Part shown: positions 8,355 to 15,978 of the stretch, piece by piece
Layout of the letters: the number at the start of each line of letters is the position of its first letter
Numbering within the stretch: the stretch's first letter is position 1
Assembly (NCBI GenBank): GCA_963800275.1
Contig: CAWDAI010000007.1
Location: forward strand, 554,027-618,026
Reading direction: 5' to 3'
DNA: 64,000 bases
Source of the DNA: JAFMJV01 sp963800275
GTDB lineage: Bacteria; Chloroflexota; Limnocylindria; Limnocylindrales; CSP1-4
The notes under the pieces: model-generated
What the model saw: the letters and a program-made list of their open reading frames with translations, nothing else
Database searches by the model: none
Told to the model about the DNA's origin: nothing
Position numbers and translations under genes: made by a program

Positions 8355-8738
8355 CTATGTTGGTGATGCTGCGCGACGCAAGGCTGCGCGGTCGAGAGAG
8401 CCGATCGCCCGATCATCGCGCCATTCGCGAGCGTGTTCCCGTGGCGTGACGAGAAGGCCGCCCGAAGGCAGCCCTGTCCCGGCAGCTCGCTTCCGCCTGA
8501 CGTTCCGGTGCTGTGCCACGGTGGGGCAGGTACCCACGACGGAGTTGAAGTCCGCGAACATGCCGTCAGGTTTCGCTTCCCGGATCCAGGCGTGGAGGAT
8601 GGAGAGCGGGAGCGTGGCGTGCTTGTGGAAGTCCTGGCCGAGCACGGGAGGCAACGACAACACATCGCCGTCGCCATCTTCGACGAATTCCTGTGGGACG
8701 ACACATGCCACACCATCATCCGCAGGTACGTATAGCAT
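8355..8738 (-). CDS. weakly supported small hypothetical protein
   Basis: 127 codons. Only the first half (through about FADFNSVVGT) looks protein-like; the rest is Arg/Ala-rich and overlaps a degenerate copy of the island repeat at 8408-8436. It faces away from the toxin-antitoxin pair at 8771. It may be a remnant or spurious. Apart from this, 8218-8770 holds no gene I can support. Confidence 0.3.
   Translation of the reverse strand: MLYVPADDGVACVVPQEFVEDGDGDVLSLPPVLGQDFHKHATLPLSILHAWIREAKPDGMFADFNSVVGTCPTVAQHRNVRRKRAAGTGLPSGGLLVTPREHAREWRDDRAIGSLDRAALRRAASPT
8408..8436 (+). repeat. degenerate copy of island repeat
   Basis: CGATCATCGCGCCATTCGCG and the following AGCGTG match the core of the repeat found at 9881, 11911, 12815, 13389 and 17074 with a few changes. 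It sits on the left side of the first toxin-antitoxin module. Confidence 0.45.
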
Positions 8739-8770
8739 CTGCTGCTACGGCTCAGTGCTAGCATAATGTG

Positions 8771-8980
8771 ATGGCATCGACGAGAAGCACGTTCACCATC
8801 GACCGAGAGCTGGCCCAGCGTGCGCGCCGCCTCGGGGTCAATGTCTCCGCGGCTGCTCGTGATGGCGTGGAGGCGGCGGTGCGAACGGCGATGGCGCGAG
8901 CAGACCGGGATGCCTACCGCAAACATCCCGAGCGACCGGATCCGTTCTGGTCTGATGTCGAAGCCTGGAGCGAGGAGTGA
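8771..8980 (+). CDS. CcdA-like antitoxin
   Basis: 69 residues. The N-terminal part ELAQRARRLGVNVSAAARDGV is a ribbon-helix-helix-like DNA-binding region. The C-terminal ADRDAYRKHPERPDPFW ... WSEE is the toxin-binding tail typical of CcdA antitoxins. A GTG at 8768 directly precedes the ATG at 8771. TGCTAGCA, a perfect palindrome at 8756-8763, may be the operator. The toxin start overlaps its stop. Confidence 0.78.
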   Translation: MASTRSTFTIDRELAQRARRLGVNVSAAARDGVEAAVRTAMARADRDAYRKHPERPDPFWSDVEAWSEE

Positions 8981-9285
8981 TACGGGGCGAGATCTGGTTC
9001 GCGGAGGTCGGACGCAAGCGGCGGCCCGTGCTGGTCTTGACTAGGACGGAGGTCATCGACGTCCGTGCATTGGTGACCGTGGCGGAGGTGACCACGTCTA
9101 TCCGCGGCATCGCCGCGGAAGTCGAGTTCGACTCCGAGGGGGCCGGCCTCGACCGATCATCGGTCGTCAACTGCGATGGACTGCACACGATCACCAGGAC
9201 GTCGCTGACGACGTACGTCGGCTCGGTCAGCGAAGCGACGATGGAGCGCGTCTGTTCGGCGATCGGCTACGCCCTGGGTTGTTGA
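8977..9285 (+). CDS. MazF/PemK-like endoribonuclease toxin
   Basis: 102 residues with the MazF/CcdB-fold layout: N-terminal RGEIWFAEVG, KRRPVLVLTR, and SSVVNCDGLHTI, which carries the conserved strand seen in MazF toxins. The role inferred is mRNA cleavage that halts growth when the antitoxin is lost. Starts GTG at 8977, overlapping the antitoxin stop by 4 bases. Pairing a MazF-like toxin with a CcdA-like antitoxin is a mixed combination, plausible because MazF and CcdB share a fold. Confidence 0.78.
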   Translation: MIRGEIWFAEVGRKRRPVLVLTRTEVIDVRALVTVAEVTTSIRGIAAEVEFDSEGAGLDRSSVVNCDGLHTITRTSLTTYVGSVSEATMERVCSAIGYALGC

Positions 9286-9371
9286 CGGTCCAGCGCTGCC
9301 GGCGGGGCCAACGACGGTCCGATGCTGACCCCTTGACGACGGAGGATGGCTTCAGCCCAGGTGTGGTCCGG

Positions 9372-9689
9372 TCAGGCCTTGACGCAGACCGCCGCCCATT
9401 CCTCAGCGGAGTGGCGGACGATGGCGATGCGGCCCATCGTCCCGTCGCCAAGTCGGCATACGGCCTGGGTCAGTTCGTGCCCCTCGGCACTACGCGAGAG
9501 CGGTAGAGCGATCTGGGGTCGCCGACGTCCAAGCAGGGACGTGATGCGGTCGTTGATCGCGTCTCGGCGTCGTTGTTCCGGCTTCAGCCTCGCACCCTCG
9601 CGTAGTGCACGCGCATGCTCATGGCGACGCTTGAGGTCGGAGGCCTCACCTTCGCGAAGTATCTTGTGGTAGTGGAATCCGAAGCCCAT
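9372..9689 (-). CDS. small hypothetical protein
   Basis: About 105 residues from the internal ATG at 9689 (the frame stays open to 9827). It begins MGFGFHYHKILREGEASDLK, then a charged helical region, and ends IVRHSAEEWAAVCVKA. The composition looks protein-like, but I recognise no domain. It lies alone, opposite to its neighbours, in the 9286-10020 gap between two toxin-antitoxin modules. Could be a remnant. Confidence 0.35.
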   Translation of the reverse strand: MGFGFHYHKILREGEASDLKRRHEHARALREGARLKPEQRRRDAINDRITSLLGRRRPQIALPLSRSAEGHELTQAVCRLGDGTMGRIAIVRHSAEEWAAVCVKA

Positions 9690-9880
9690 GGTGCCCTCCA
9701 AGCGGCATGGCCCCCGCCATTCGTCGGGCCGGCCGACGAATCCGCGAGTCTCCCTGTTATCCGCCTTGATCGCTTCCGCTCCACGGACGGACGCAAAGGT
9801 GATGAGCCGCCGCCTCTGTGTCAACAACGTAGAGAATTCGTAACGACTGACATCGAACCTGCCCGATCACCGGCGGGGCC

Positions 9881-9923
9881 GAGCGGCGAAAGGGCGTCGA
9901 TCATCGTGCGGTTCGCGAGCGTG
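9881..9923 (+). repeat. island repeat copy
   Basis: GAGCGGCGAAAGGGCGTCGA followed by TCATCGTGCGGTTCGCGAGC. Same orientation as the other copies, and located between the first and second toxin-antitoxin modules. Confidence 0.65.
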
Positions 9924-9992
9924 GTCCGCCCTCCCGCTTCAGCCGCCATCGTGCAGCGCGTGGGGACCGACGCTTCATCGTCAGCCCACAGA

Positions 9993-10016
9993 TACTGTGA
10001 GACTGCGTTACTGTGA
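9993..10016 (+). promoter_or_regulatory. paired direct repeat before antitoxin gene
   Basis: TACTGTGA occurs at 9993-10000 and 10009-10016, a 16-base spacing, ending five bases before the antitoxin ATG. Ribbon-helix-helix antitoxins commonly bind such tandem sites to repress their own operon. Confidence 0.4.
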
Positions 10017-10020
10017 CACG

Positions 10021-10260
10021 ATGAAGAACATCACGGTCTCTGTACCTGACGACGTCTATCGCGCCGCTCGCATCCGAGCCGCGGAGGAGGGCCGATCAGT
10101 CAGTGGCATGGTCGCGAGCTACCTGCGCTCGCTTTCCTCCGACGACGCAGAGTTCTCGCGGTTGGAAGCGCAGCAGCGTCGCATCCAAGGTCAGATCACG
10201 CGCTTCCGAGCGATGGACCGCCTGACACGCGATGAGGTTCATGAACGTGCGCTTCGTTGA
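10021..10260 (+). CDS. ribbon-helix-helix antitoxin (VapB-type)
   Basis: 79 residues from the ATG at 10021. KNITVSVPDDVYRAARIRAAEEGRS is the usual N-terminal strand plus first helix of ribbon-helix-helix antitoxins, followed by SVSGMVASYLRSL. The C-terminal half is charged and would contact the toxin. I preferred 10021 over an upstream GTG because the protein then begins at the conserved strand. The VapC-type toxin gene overlaps its end. Confidence 0.75.
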   Translation: MKNITVSVPDDVYRAARIRAAEEGRSVSGMVASYLRSLSSDDAEFSRLEAQQRRIQGQITRFRAMDRLTRDEVHERALR

Positions 10261-10663
10261 CACGAACATCCTCTTGTACGCCATCTCACGCGACCCGGCG
10301 GAGGAGGGCAAAGCGATGATCGCGAACAAGATCATCGACGGTGGCGAGATCGGCCTGTCGGTGCAGGTGCTGCAGGAGTTCTACGTCCAGGCGACCCGGG
10401 CAACTCGAGAAGACGCCATCACCCACGACGAGGCAGCCGGACTGGTCGAGGCTTGGTGTCGATTCCCGGCGCAGGTCACGAGTCTCGAGGTGATGCGAGC
10501 TGCGCTGGCGACTGGGAGCCGCTTCGGCATCTCCTACTGGGACGCGGCAGTCCTCGAGGCCGCTCGTGCCCTTGGGTGTTCAGTGGTGTTGTCCGAAGAT
10601 CTCGACGATGCCACCGACTACGACGGCATCTGCGTGGAGGACCCCTTCCGACACGCTGCCTGA
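10241..10663 (+). CDS. VapC-type PIN-domain toxin
   Basis: 140 residues. PIN-domain ribonuclease with the four acidic positions visible: VDTN near the start, QEFY, SYWDAAVLEAA, and SEDLDD. The target is RNA, commonly tRNA or rRNA for VapC. Start ATG at 10241 is preceded by GAGG; an in-frame ATG at 10232 is the alternative. It overlaps its antitoxin by about 20 bases. Confidence 0.85.
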   Translation: MNVRFVDTNILLYAISRDPAEEGKAMIANKIIDGGEIGLSVQVLQEFYVQATRATREDAITHDEAAGLVEAWCRFPAQVTSLEVMRAALATGSRFGISYWDAAVLEAARALGCSVVLSEDLDDATDYDGICVEDPFRHAA

Positions 10664-11126
10664 AGGCCTGGCGAGCTGCTCATCGAGGCTCGTGAGGAAC
10701 TGCCGCTGGGCGATGAGCTCGTCGAGGCTCGCTCCCCCCAGGTTGCGCTCGATGGCGTTGATGCGCGGATACCACGAGTTGACGCGGCTGTTGTTGAACC
10801 ATTCCCAGCCGGCCTTGGCCAGGGTGTAGATCGCGTGTGTGAGGCGGTGGAAGAAGGGCCCGTAGTCCAGATGGGCGAACGCGACGGTATCGACGATGCT
10901 CCGGCCCTCCAGCGCAAGGGACACGAATGACGAGTCCCCTGAATCGAGCCCACAGCCCCAGGTCCTGGGGAAGCTGACCCCTCGATCGCGACTCACCCGG
11001 ACCTCGGGATCCGATGCGCTCGTGTAGCCGACCACGACACGGCCACCGTCGGTGGCCAGCACCGGATCACGACCGACCGCGGTCACCCGCAACCTGCCAG
11101 GCGATGCGGGCACATGGCCCTGGCTG
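10664..11126 (-). pseudogene. remnant of an unknown, possibly BNR-repeat, protein
   Basis: On the minus strand an open frame with good protein character reads from about 11126 down to 10664 but has no convincing start. It contains EVRVSRDRGVSFP, which resembles an Asp-box (BNR) repeat, and a helical tail HAIYTLAKAGWEWFNNSRV. The frame continues into both flanking toxin genes on the wrong strand, so this looks like a fragment trapped between two VapBC modules. Confidence 0.3.
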
Positions 11127-11525
11127 TCAACGAGCTGGGAACACCTCGACAGAAGCGCGGTGAGCGGACGCTCGAGCCAGTCGTGCGTCGCAGGTGATGA
11201 GCGGCACCGCGAGGACCTCCGCGAGCACCACGAACACCGCATCGTAGGCCGTCAGGTTGTGTCGCACTACCCACATCCCGTCGGCGAGCGGGACGTGCGG
11301 GTAGCGGGTGACGGCCATATCTGCGAAGTCTGTCCGGGCGTCAGCTGCCCGATCGTCGCTGATCGCCCCCGTCCGGGCCAGCCGCCACAGTGCGTGCTGG
11401 AACTCGACGTCCAGCAAGTGCGGGGCGTGCAGGTCACCGTCGCTCCGAATGCGGTCGGCAAGGCCAGGGACCTCGGGCCGGCCCAGCAGGATGCTCAGCA
11501 CGGCGGACGTGTCGACGACGATCAA
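11127..11525 (-). CDS. VapC-type PIN-domain toxin
   Basis: 132 residues. PIN signature: MIVVDTSAVLSILLG at the N-terminus, LDVEFQHAL, LTAYDAVFVVLAE, and LITCDARLARA. All four acidic metal-binding positions are present, so it is probably an active ribonuclease. Its ATG overlaps the antitoxin stop by 4 bases on the same strand. Confidence 0.87.
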   Translation of the reverse strand: MIVVDTSAVLSILLGRPEVPGLADRIRSDGDLHAPHLLDVEFQHALWRLARTGAISDDRAADARTDFADMAVTRYPHVPLADGMWVVRHNLTAYDAVFVVLAEVLAVPLITCDARLARASAHRASVEVFPAR

Positions 11526-11752
11526 GGGCGATCGCGACTCGAGCGAACGGCTTCCACGATGAGTTCGGCCTCAGCCCCGCCCGAGCGTGAAGCAGCCCGC
11601 CGAATCACGTCGGCCACGGGCGGACGCTCCGCCAGTCGCGTGATGTCTTCGAGCAGATAGTCGGACAGTGACAATCCTGCTGCCGCCGCGCGCGACCGCA
11701 GGGTCCGGTGCACGTCATCAGGCACGTTGCAAATCTGGATGGAGTGGCTCAT
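11522..11752 (-). CDS. FitA/VapB-type antitoxin
   Basis: About 76 residues from ATG 11752 (an in-frame upstream ATG at 11767 lies against the operator palindrome and is less likely). The sequence SIQICNVPDDVHRTLRSRAAAAGLSLSDYLLEDI matches FitA-like ribbon-helix-helix antitoxins. The C-terminal tail would wrap the VapC toxin encoded immediately downstream. Confidence 0.82.
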   Translation of the reverse strand: MSHSIQICNVPDDVHRTLRSRAAAAGLSLSDYLLEDITRLAERPPVADVIRRAASRSGGAEAELIVEAVRSSRDRP

Positions 11753-11761
11753 GCAGAGATG

Positions 11762-11782
11762 GTACACCCAACCTGGGTGTAC
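11762..11782. promoter_or_regulatory. vapBC operator palindrome
   Basis: Perfect inverted repeat: GTACACCCA and TGGGTGTAC separated by ACC, ten bases upstream of the antitoxin start. This is the expected place and form for autoregulation by the VapBC complex. Confidence 0.65.
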
Positions 11783-11910
11783 TACACGCGAATAGCATGC
11801 CCTGCGTATGTTGCGGGCCCACGGCGCCTGCGCGGGCTCGCCCGTGGCAGCTCGCCTGACGAGCGCTTTCGGCCCTCCGCTGTCGCGCGAGACGCACGCT
11901 GTGTGGCCCC

Positions 11911-11950
11911 AGCGGCGAAGGTACCGACTAATGTGCGGTTCGCGGCGTGA
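11911..11950 (+). repeat. island repeat copy
   Basis: AGCGGCGAAGGTACCGACTA, then ATGTGCGGTTCGCGGCGTGA: a diverged copy between the VapBC and Phd/RelE modules. The rest of 11783-12028 shows no gene. Confidence 0.5.
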
Positions 11951-12028
11951 GCACTCGAACCGACCGCTGATCGTACCTTCCCTGACGAGGTGAGCGAACC
12001 CATGGGTTCTTCTCCATGTTAAGGTGAC

Positions 12029-12050
12029 TACCTAAGTGACCACTTAGGTA
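12029..12050. promoter_or_regulatory. phd/relE operator palindrome
   Basis: TACCTAAGTG and CACTTAGGTA face each other across AC, a perfect 22-base dyad that ends next to the ribosome binding site AGGAGG of the antitoxin gene. A bound antitoxin complex here would block transcription. Confidence 0.7.
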
Positions 12051-12061
12051 GGAGGCACGAC

Positions 12062-12298
12062 ATGGCCGAGATCGGTATCAAGGAGTTGAAGGCGACAGCC
12101 TCATCGGTCATCGACGAGGTCGAGGGCGGGTCCGCCTACATCGTCACCAAGCGCGGCCGACCCGCCGCGGTCCTGCTGCCCATCGACGAAGCCGAAGATC
12201 TCGTATTGGCCAATGCCGATGAGTATGTCCGCCAGCGTCGGCTTGCCCGCGTTGACTACGCCAAGGGGCGCACGGTCAGCCTGGAGGATCTCGACTGA
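12062..12298 (+). CDS. Phd/YefM-family antitoxin
   Basis: 78 residues. AEIGIKELKATASSVIDEVEGG and YIVTKRGRPAAVLLPID are the two diagnostic Phd/YefM blocks; the acidic tail VSLEDLD would bind the toxin. Starts at ATG 12062 behind AGGAGG. It represses its own operon, probably at the palindrome just upstream. The RelE-like toxin gene overlaps its stop by 4 bases. Confidence 0.88.
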   Translation: MAEIGIKELKATASSVIDEVEGGSAYIVTKRGRPAAVLLPIDEAEDLVLANADEYVRQRRLARVDYAKGRTVSLEDLD

Positions 12299-12591
12299 GC
12301 GCCTACGAGGTCCGGCTATCCCGTTCTGCCGCGCGACAATTCCGGAAGCTCGATGACGCAGGCCGGGATCGCATCCGGAACGCCCTCGCTCGACTCGCGC
12401 ACGACGTCGGTCGTCCCGGGCGCGTAGCAGGCAAGTCGGTCAAGACCATCCGCGGGACCGAGGACATATTCCATCGTCTGCGTGTCGGCGACCACCGTGT
12501 GATGTATGACATCATCGACGCCGACCGCGTGATCCTGGTGCTCGGAATCGTGGACCGCGCCGATCTGGAGCGTTGGCTCCGTAGCAGATAG
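12295..12591 (+). CDS. RelE/ParE-family toxin with probable CTG start
   Basis: 98 residues. The frame is open from the antitoxin stop and reads SAYEVRLSRSAARQFRKLDD near the start, then HRLRVGDHRVMYDIID and VLVLGIVDRADLERWL, the standard RelE core. There is no ATG, GTG or TTG near the N-terminus. The codon at 12295 is CTG, in the arrangement CTGA with the antitoxin stop, and GGAGG at 12283-12287 sits seven bases before it. I therefore infer a CTG start coupled to antitoxin translation. Programs restricted to common starts would miss it. Confidence 0.82.
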   Translation: MSAYEVRLSRSAARQFRKLDDAGRDRIRNALARLAHDVGRPGRVAGKSVKTIRGTEDIFHRLRVGDHRVMYDIIDADRVILVLGIVDRADLERWLRSR

Positions 12592-12668
12592 CACCGGCAG
12601 GGCGCTGCAGCCTGGCAAGTGAGTCGCTCAAGTGACGCTATCGCCCAACGATCCTCGGTGAGTGCTGC

Positions 12669-12860
12669 AGGCCCCTCGCTACCGCCTCGGGCCCTGCTCT
12701 GTACCCTATCCACGCACGAACCTCGTCGGGGTGTAGCGCAGCGGTAGCGCACATGCTTTGGGAGCCTTTCGGGCTCGAGCGGCGAAGGCTCCGGGACCCT
12801 GAGCGCGAGAGGCTGAGCGGTGAAGGCCTCGATTATCGTGCGGTTCGGGAGCGTGAACCT
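12669..12860 (+). repeat. long island repeat with tRNA-Pro 5' half (copy A)
   Basis: About 190 bases shared with 16927-17118. It contains the first 39 bases of tRNA-Pro(TGG) at 12727-12765 without the 3' half. A hairpin follows with GGAGCCTT/AAGGCTCC arms, and then the core AAGGCCTCGATTATCGTG at 12825-12842. No gene seen in 12592-12882. Confidence 0.75.
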
Positions 12861-12882
12861 CGACGATGACAACGCGCTTGTC

Positions 12883-13310
12883 TCAGGACCCGGTGACCTG
12901 TGTGAGTGCCACGTTCGCGGCCTCTGTGCGGGAGGTGAGGGCGAGCCCGAGCCTGCCCAGGATGTTCGAGACGTGGACGCCGGCCGTGCTTTCGCTGATG
13001 AACAGCTCCTCGGCGATCTGGCGGTTCGTCCTCCACGCCGCGACTCGAGCGAGCACCTCCAGCTCGCGTAGGGTCAGGCCGTAGGCGGCAGCGTTCTCGC
13101 GGTCGCCACTCGTCGCCTGCTTTGTGAGGCGCACCCGCAGCCTGCGGGCCAGTGCGTCCAAGTGCGCCGTGAGCGGTCCAGCACCCAGCAACGTTCGCGG
13201 TCTCGTGCGCCGAGCCAAGCACTGCCCTCCGCGGCGACCAACTGCCCAAGGCGGCCGTCGCGCGCGGCCAGCTCCGAGTGAGCCGCGTCGAAGACCTCGC
13301 TGAAATGCTC
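12883..13310 (-). pseudogene. truncated, frameshifted LuxR-family regulator
   Basis: The C-terminal 110 residues are intact and hold a LuxR helix-turn-helix: LTLRELEVLARVAAWRTNRQIAEELFISESTAGVHVSNIL, with each part recognisable. Upstream, another frame gives SEVFDAAHSELAARDGRLGQL, which fits the domain before the HTH in large LuxR regulators. The rest of the gene is missing. Flanked on both sides by island repeats, so probably cut by rearrangement. Confidence 0.6.
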
Positions 13311-13311
13311 C

Positions 13312-13424
13312 TAGCGCAGCGGTAGCGCAGCTTGGGAGCCCACGAGGGGCTTGCGGCGAAGCCTCGACGCTCCAACGCCCGACGGGCTGAGCGGCGAAGA
13401 CCTCGATAATCGTGTGGTTCGCGA
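13312..13424 (+). repeat. island repeat with partial tRNA-Pro (copy C)
   Basis: TAGCGCAGCGGTAGCGC followed by AGCTTGGGAGCC is the tRNA-Pro 5' half lacking its first bases and part of the anticodon stem. GAGCGGCGAAGACCTCGATA follows at 13389, then ATCGTGTGGTTCGCGAG. It lies just beyond the end of the sugar-binding protein gene. Confidence 0.65.
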
Positions 13425-13506
13425 GTCAGCTGCCGTGTATCGTGTCATGCAAGGACCGCGCGGCTTGCGCCACGCGGTCCAGGGTCGCGATGGTGAACCG
13501 TCGGGA

Positions 13507-14787
13507 TCAGCCGGGGCAGGCCCCAGTGCTGATGCAGGCGTCGTTGATGGCTGCCTGCGTGGCCGCCACATCTCGATTGCTGACGAAGACGCTGATGGAG
13601 TCCGTGATCGGCTGCAGGAAGGCCGGGATCGTGGCCGGTCCGTTGGCCTCGCTCGGCACGAGCTCGTCAGTGGCGAAAGCATCCATGGCTGCGGTGGAGT
13701 AGGCGTCGTACTTCGAGCGATCGGCGTCCACGCGAGCCGGGATGGAACCCTTCAGCGGGTTGAAGGCATCCTGGCCCTCGACCGAGGCGAGCGTCTCCAG
13801 CCACAGCTTGGCATTGTCCGGGTGCGCCGCATCCTTGGGCAGGGCGAAGGTGTCGGTCACGACCGTGAAGCTGCCGTCCGTGCCCGGCACCGGGGCCCAG
13901 CCGAAGTCGACGTCGGGCTCCCAGCCGTTGGCTGTGAAGTAACCCTTGGCCCAGTCGCCCATGACGTTCATGGCGGCGTCGCCGCTCACGAGCATTCCGG
14001 CCGCCTGGTCCCAGGTTAGCGTGGCGTGGTCCTCGTTCACGTAGTCCAGCGCCTTCGACATGGTCTCGAGCGCCTGGGTGACCCGCCCGTCGGTCCAGGG
14101 GATCTCACCGGCCCAGATGGCGCGATAATCGTCCGGCCCCAGCGCACTGAGCAGGATCTGCTCGAACAGGTTCAGCGCCGGCCAGGCGTTCTTGTCACCC
14201 AGGGCGAGTGGGGTGATGCCCGCCGCCTGCAGCTGGTCGGCCGCAGAGAAGAACTCGTCCCACGTGGTCGGGGCGGCGATGCCCTGCTCATCGAGGATCG
14301 CCTTGTTGTACCAGAGGACGCCGTTGCGATGCACGTTGACAGGCACCGCGTATGGCTCGCCCTCATAGCTCACGAGATCGACGATGCCGGCGGGGAACTT
14401 GTCGTTAAGTCCCTGTGACTCATAGACGTCCGTGATGGGCTCCATGAAGCCCGTCTTGACCCAGTTGTCGATGAGCTCTGCACCGCCGTGGATCTGGAAG
14501 GTATCCGGCGGATCGCCACCCTGCATGCGCGTCGCCAGGACCGCATTGGCGTTGACGCCGGCCCCACCCGCGATGACCGCATTCACGATCTCGATGCCGG
14601 GGTGCTGTTCCGCGAAGACCTGCTGGAGGGCATTGAGGCCATCGGCCTCGCCTCCCGCGGTCCAGTACGAGAAGATCTCGACTTGGTCGTCCTGTGCGCT
14701 GACCGAGGCCGCGCCCAGGGACGAGGTAGCGACGGCCGCGGCCATGAGCATCGTCGTGATCCTGGCGGTCGCCATCAGGTGTCTCAT
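13507..14787 (-). CDS. sugar ABC transporter substrate-binding protein
   Basis: 426-residue family 1 extracellular solute-binding protein. Residues 1-32 are a signal peptide ending near ASVSAQ. The mature part has typical motifs: EIFSYWTAGGEADGLNALQQVFAEQHPGI, GGDPPDTFQIHGG, and the hinge region VLWYNKAILDEQGI. It resembles glucose/mannose-type binding proteins. It is transcribed away from two permease genes at 15010-16847. No ATPase gene is nearby, so a shared MsiK-like ATPase encoded elsewhere is likely. The 222-base gap between them must hold both promoters; I see no clear operator. Confidence 0.9.
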   Translation of the reverse strand: MRHLMATARITTMLMAAAVATSSLGAASVSAQDDQVEIFSYWTAGGEADGLNALQQVFAEQHPGIEIVNAVIAGGAGVNANAVLATRMQGGDPPDTFQIHGGAELIDNWVKTGFMEPITDVYESQGLNDKFPAGIVDLVSYEGEPYAVPVNVHRNGVLWYNKAILDEQGIAAPTTWDEFFSAADQLQAAGITPLALGDKNAWPALNLFEQILLSALGPDDYRAIWAGEIPWTDGRVTQALETMSKALDYVNEDHATLTWDQAAGMLVSGDAAMNVMGDWAKGYFTANGWEPDVDFGWAPVPGTDGSFTVVTDTFALPKDAAHPDNAKLWLETLASVEGQDAFNPLKGSIPARVDADRSKYDAYSTAAMDAFATDELVPSEANGPATIPAFLQPITDSISVFVSNRDVAATQAAINDACISTGACPG

Positions 14788-15009
14788 CCGGAGCCCTCCT
14801 CATGCTCTCTGGAGGTAACCATCCCCCGTTCAAACGGCCATGCCAGCCGAGCCGGGGTGTACCATCATATGCCTCCGCCGTGACCGAGGGAAGGGCTCCA
14901 TGGAGAGGTCGCGCAGCCCGATACGCCACCGCAGCGCTCCCCCTCCGGCGAGGGTGCGTGCCGCTCTTGAGAGGTTGTCGGTGAGCCCGTCGCGAGCCGT
15001 CTAGCCTCC

Positions 15010-15978
15010 ATGGCGCGTCGTCAGAAGATCTGGGCCGGCATCGTCCTTGTACCGGCCGTGTTGTCCACGGCACTGTTCGTCTACGGGTTCCTGGCCTGGA
15101 CGGGCTGGACGTCCCTCACCGACTGGAACCAGATGCGCCGCGTGACCGGCTTCCTGCCGCCGGGCTCGTACAGCGGTCTTGACAACTACGAGGCCATCTT
15201 CGCCAACCCACGCTTCTGGACCAACGACATCTTCAACAACATCGTCTTCACGGTGGTCTTCGTCGGTGGGTGCGTCCTGCTTGGGCTCCTACTGGCGATC
15301 CTCATCGACCAGCACATCCGGGGCGAAGCGGTGTTCCGCTCCATCTTTCTGCTGCCGATGGCGCTGTCCTTCGTGGTCACGGGCACGATCTGGGCCTGGA
15401 TCCTGAACCCCACCAACGGCATCAACGTGCTCATAGAGGGCACGCCCCTGGAAGACATTCGCCAGGGCCTGCTGGATGTCCCGTTCCTGCAGCCGCTCTG
15501 GTCCGTCCTCGACAGCTTGCGCGTCAACATCCTGCGGCCGGGCATGACGGCCGATCCGCGGGCGGTCATCGGCGCGGTGGGCATGGCCGCCATCTGGCAG
15601 ATGTCCGGCTTCGTGATGGCCCTCTACCTCGCCGGCCTCCGCGGTGTCAGCGACGAGCTGCGTGAGGCGGCCCGGGTCGATGGCGCCTCGGAGCCACGCA
15701 TCTACCGCCACATCATCATCCCGCTGCTGCGGCCCATCACCATCAGCGCCATCGTCCTGCTGGGCTACATGTCGCTCAAGATGTTCGACCTCGTCTTTGT
15801 GCTCACACGCGGAGGCCCCGCGCTGTCGAGCGACCTGCCCTCTATCTTCATGTTCGACACGACCTTCCGTAGCCAGGCCTTCGCCCAGGGCGCCGCTGTG
15901 GCCACCATCATGTTCCTGGCCGCGGCCGTGTTCATCGTCCCCTACCTCTACGGGCAGCTGCGCGAGCGGGCCGGATGA
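15010..15978 (+). CDS. sugar ABC transporter permease (MalF type)
   Basis: 322 residues, six predicted transmembrane helices beginning at residues 8-30. The ATPase-contacting EAA loop reads EAARVDGASEPRIYRHIIIPLLRP, standard for the MalF/UgpA group. It forms the pore with the next gene product, whose start overlaps this stop by 4 bases. Divergent from its likely binding protein at 13507-14787. Confidence 0.92.
   Translation: MARRQKIWAGIVLVPAVLSTALFVYGFLAWTGWTSLTDWNQMRRVTGFLPPGSYSGLDNYEAIFANPRFWTNDIFNNIVFTVVFVGGCVLLGLLLAILIDQHIRGEAVFRSIFLLPMALSFVVTGTIWAWILNPTNGINVLIEGTPLEDIRQGLLDVPFLQPLWSVLDSLRVNILRPGMTADPRAVIGAVGMAAIWQMSGFVMALYLAGLRGVSDELREAARVDGASEPRIYRHIIIPLLRPITISAIVLLGYMSLKMFDLVFVLTRGGPALSSDLPSIFMFDTTFRSQAFAQGAAVATIMFLAAAVFIVPYLYGQLRERAG

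Noticed and set aside
12727..12765. Additional tRNA-Pro gene
   Set aside because: Only the 5' half matches; the 3' strands of the anticodon, T and acceptor stems are missing.
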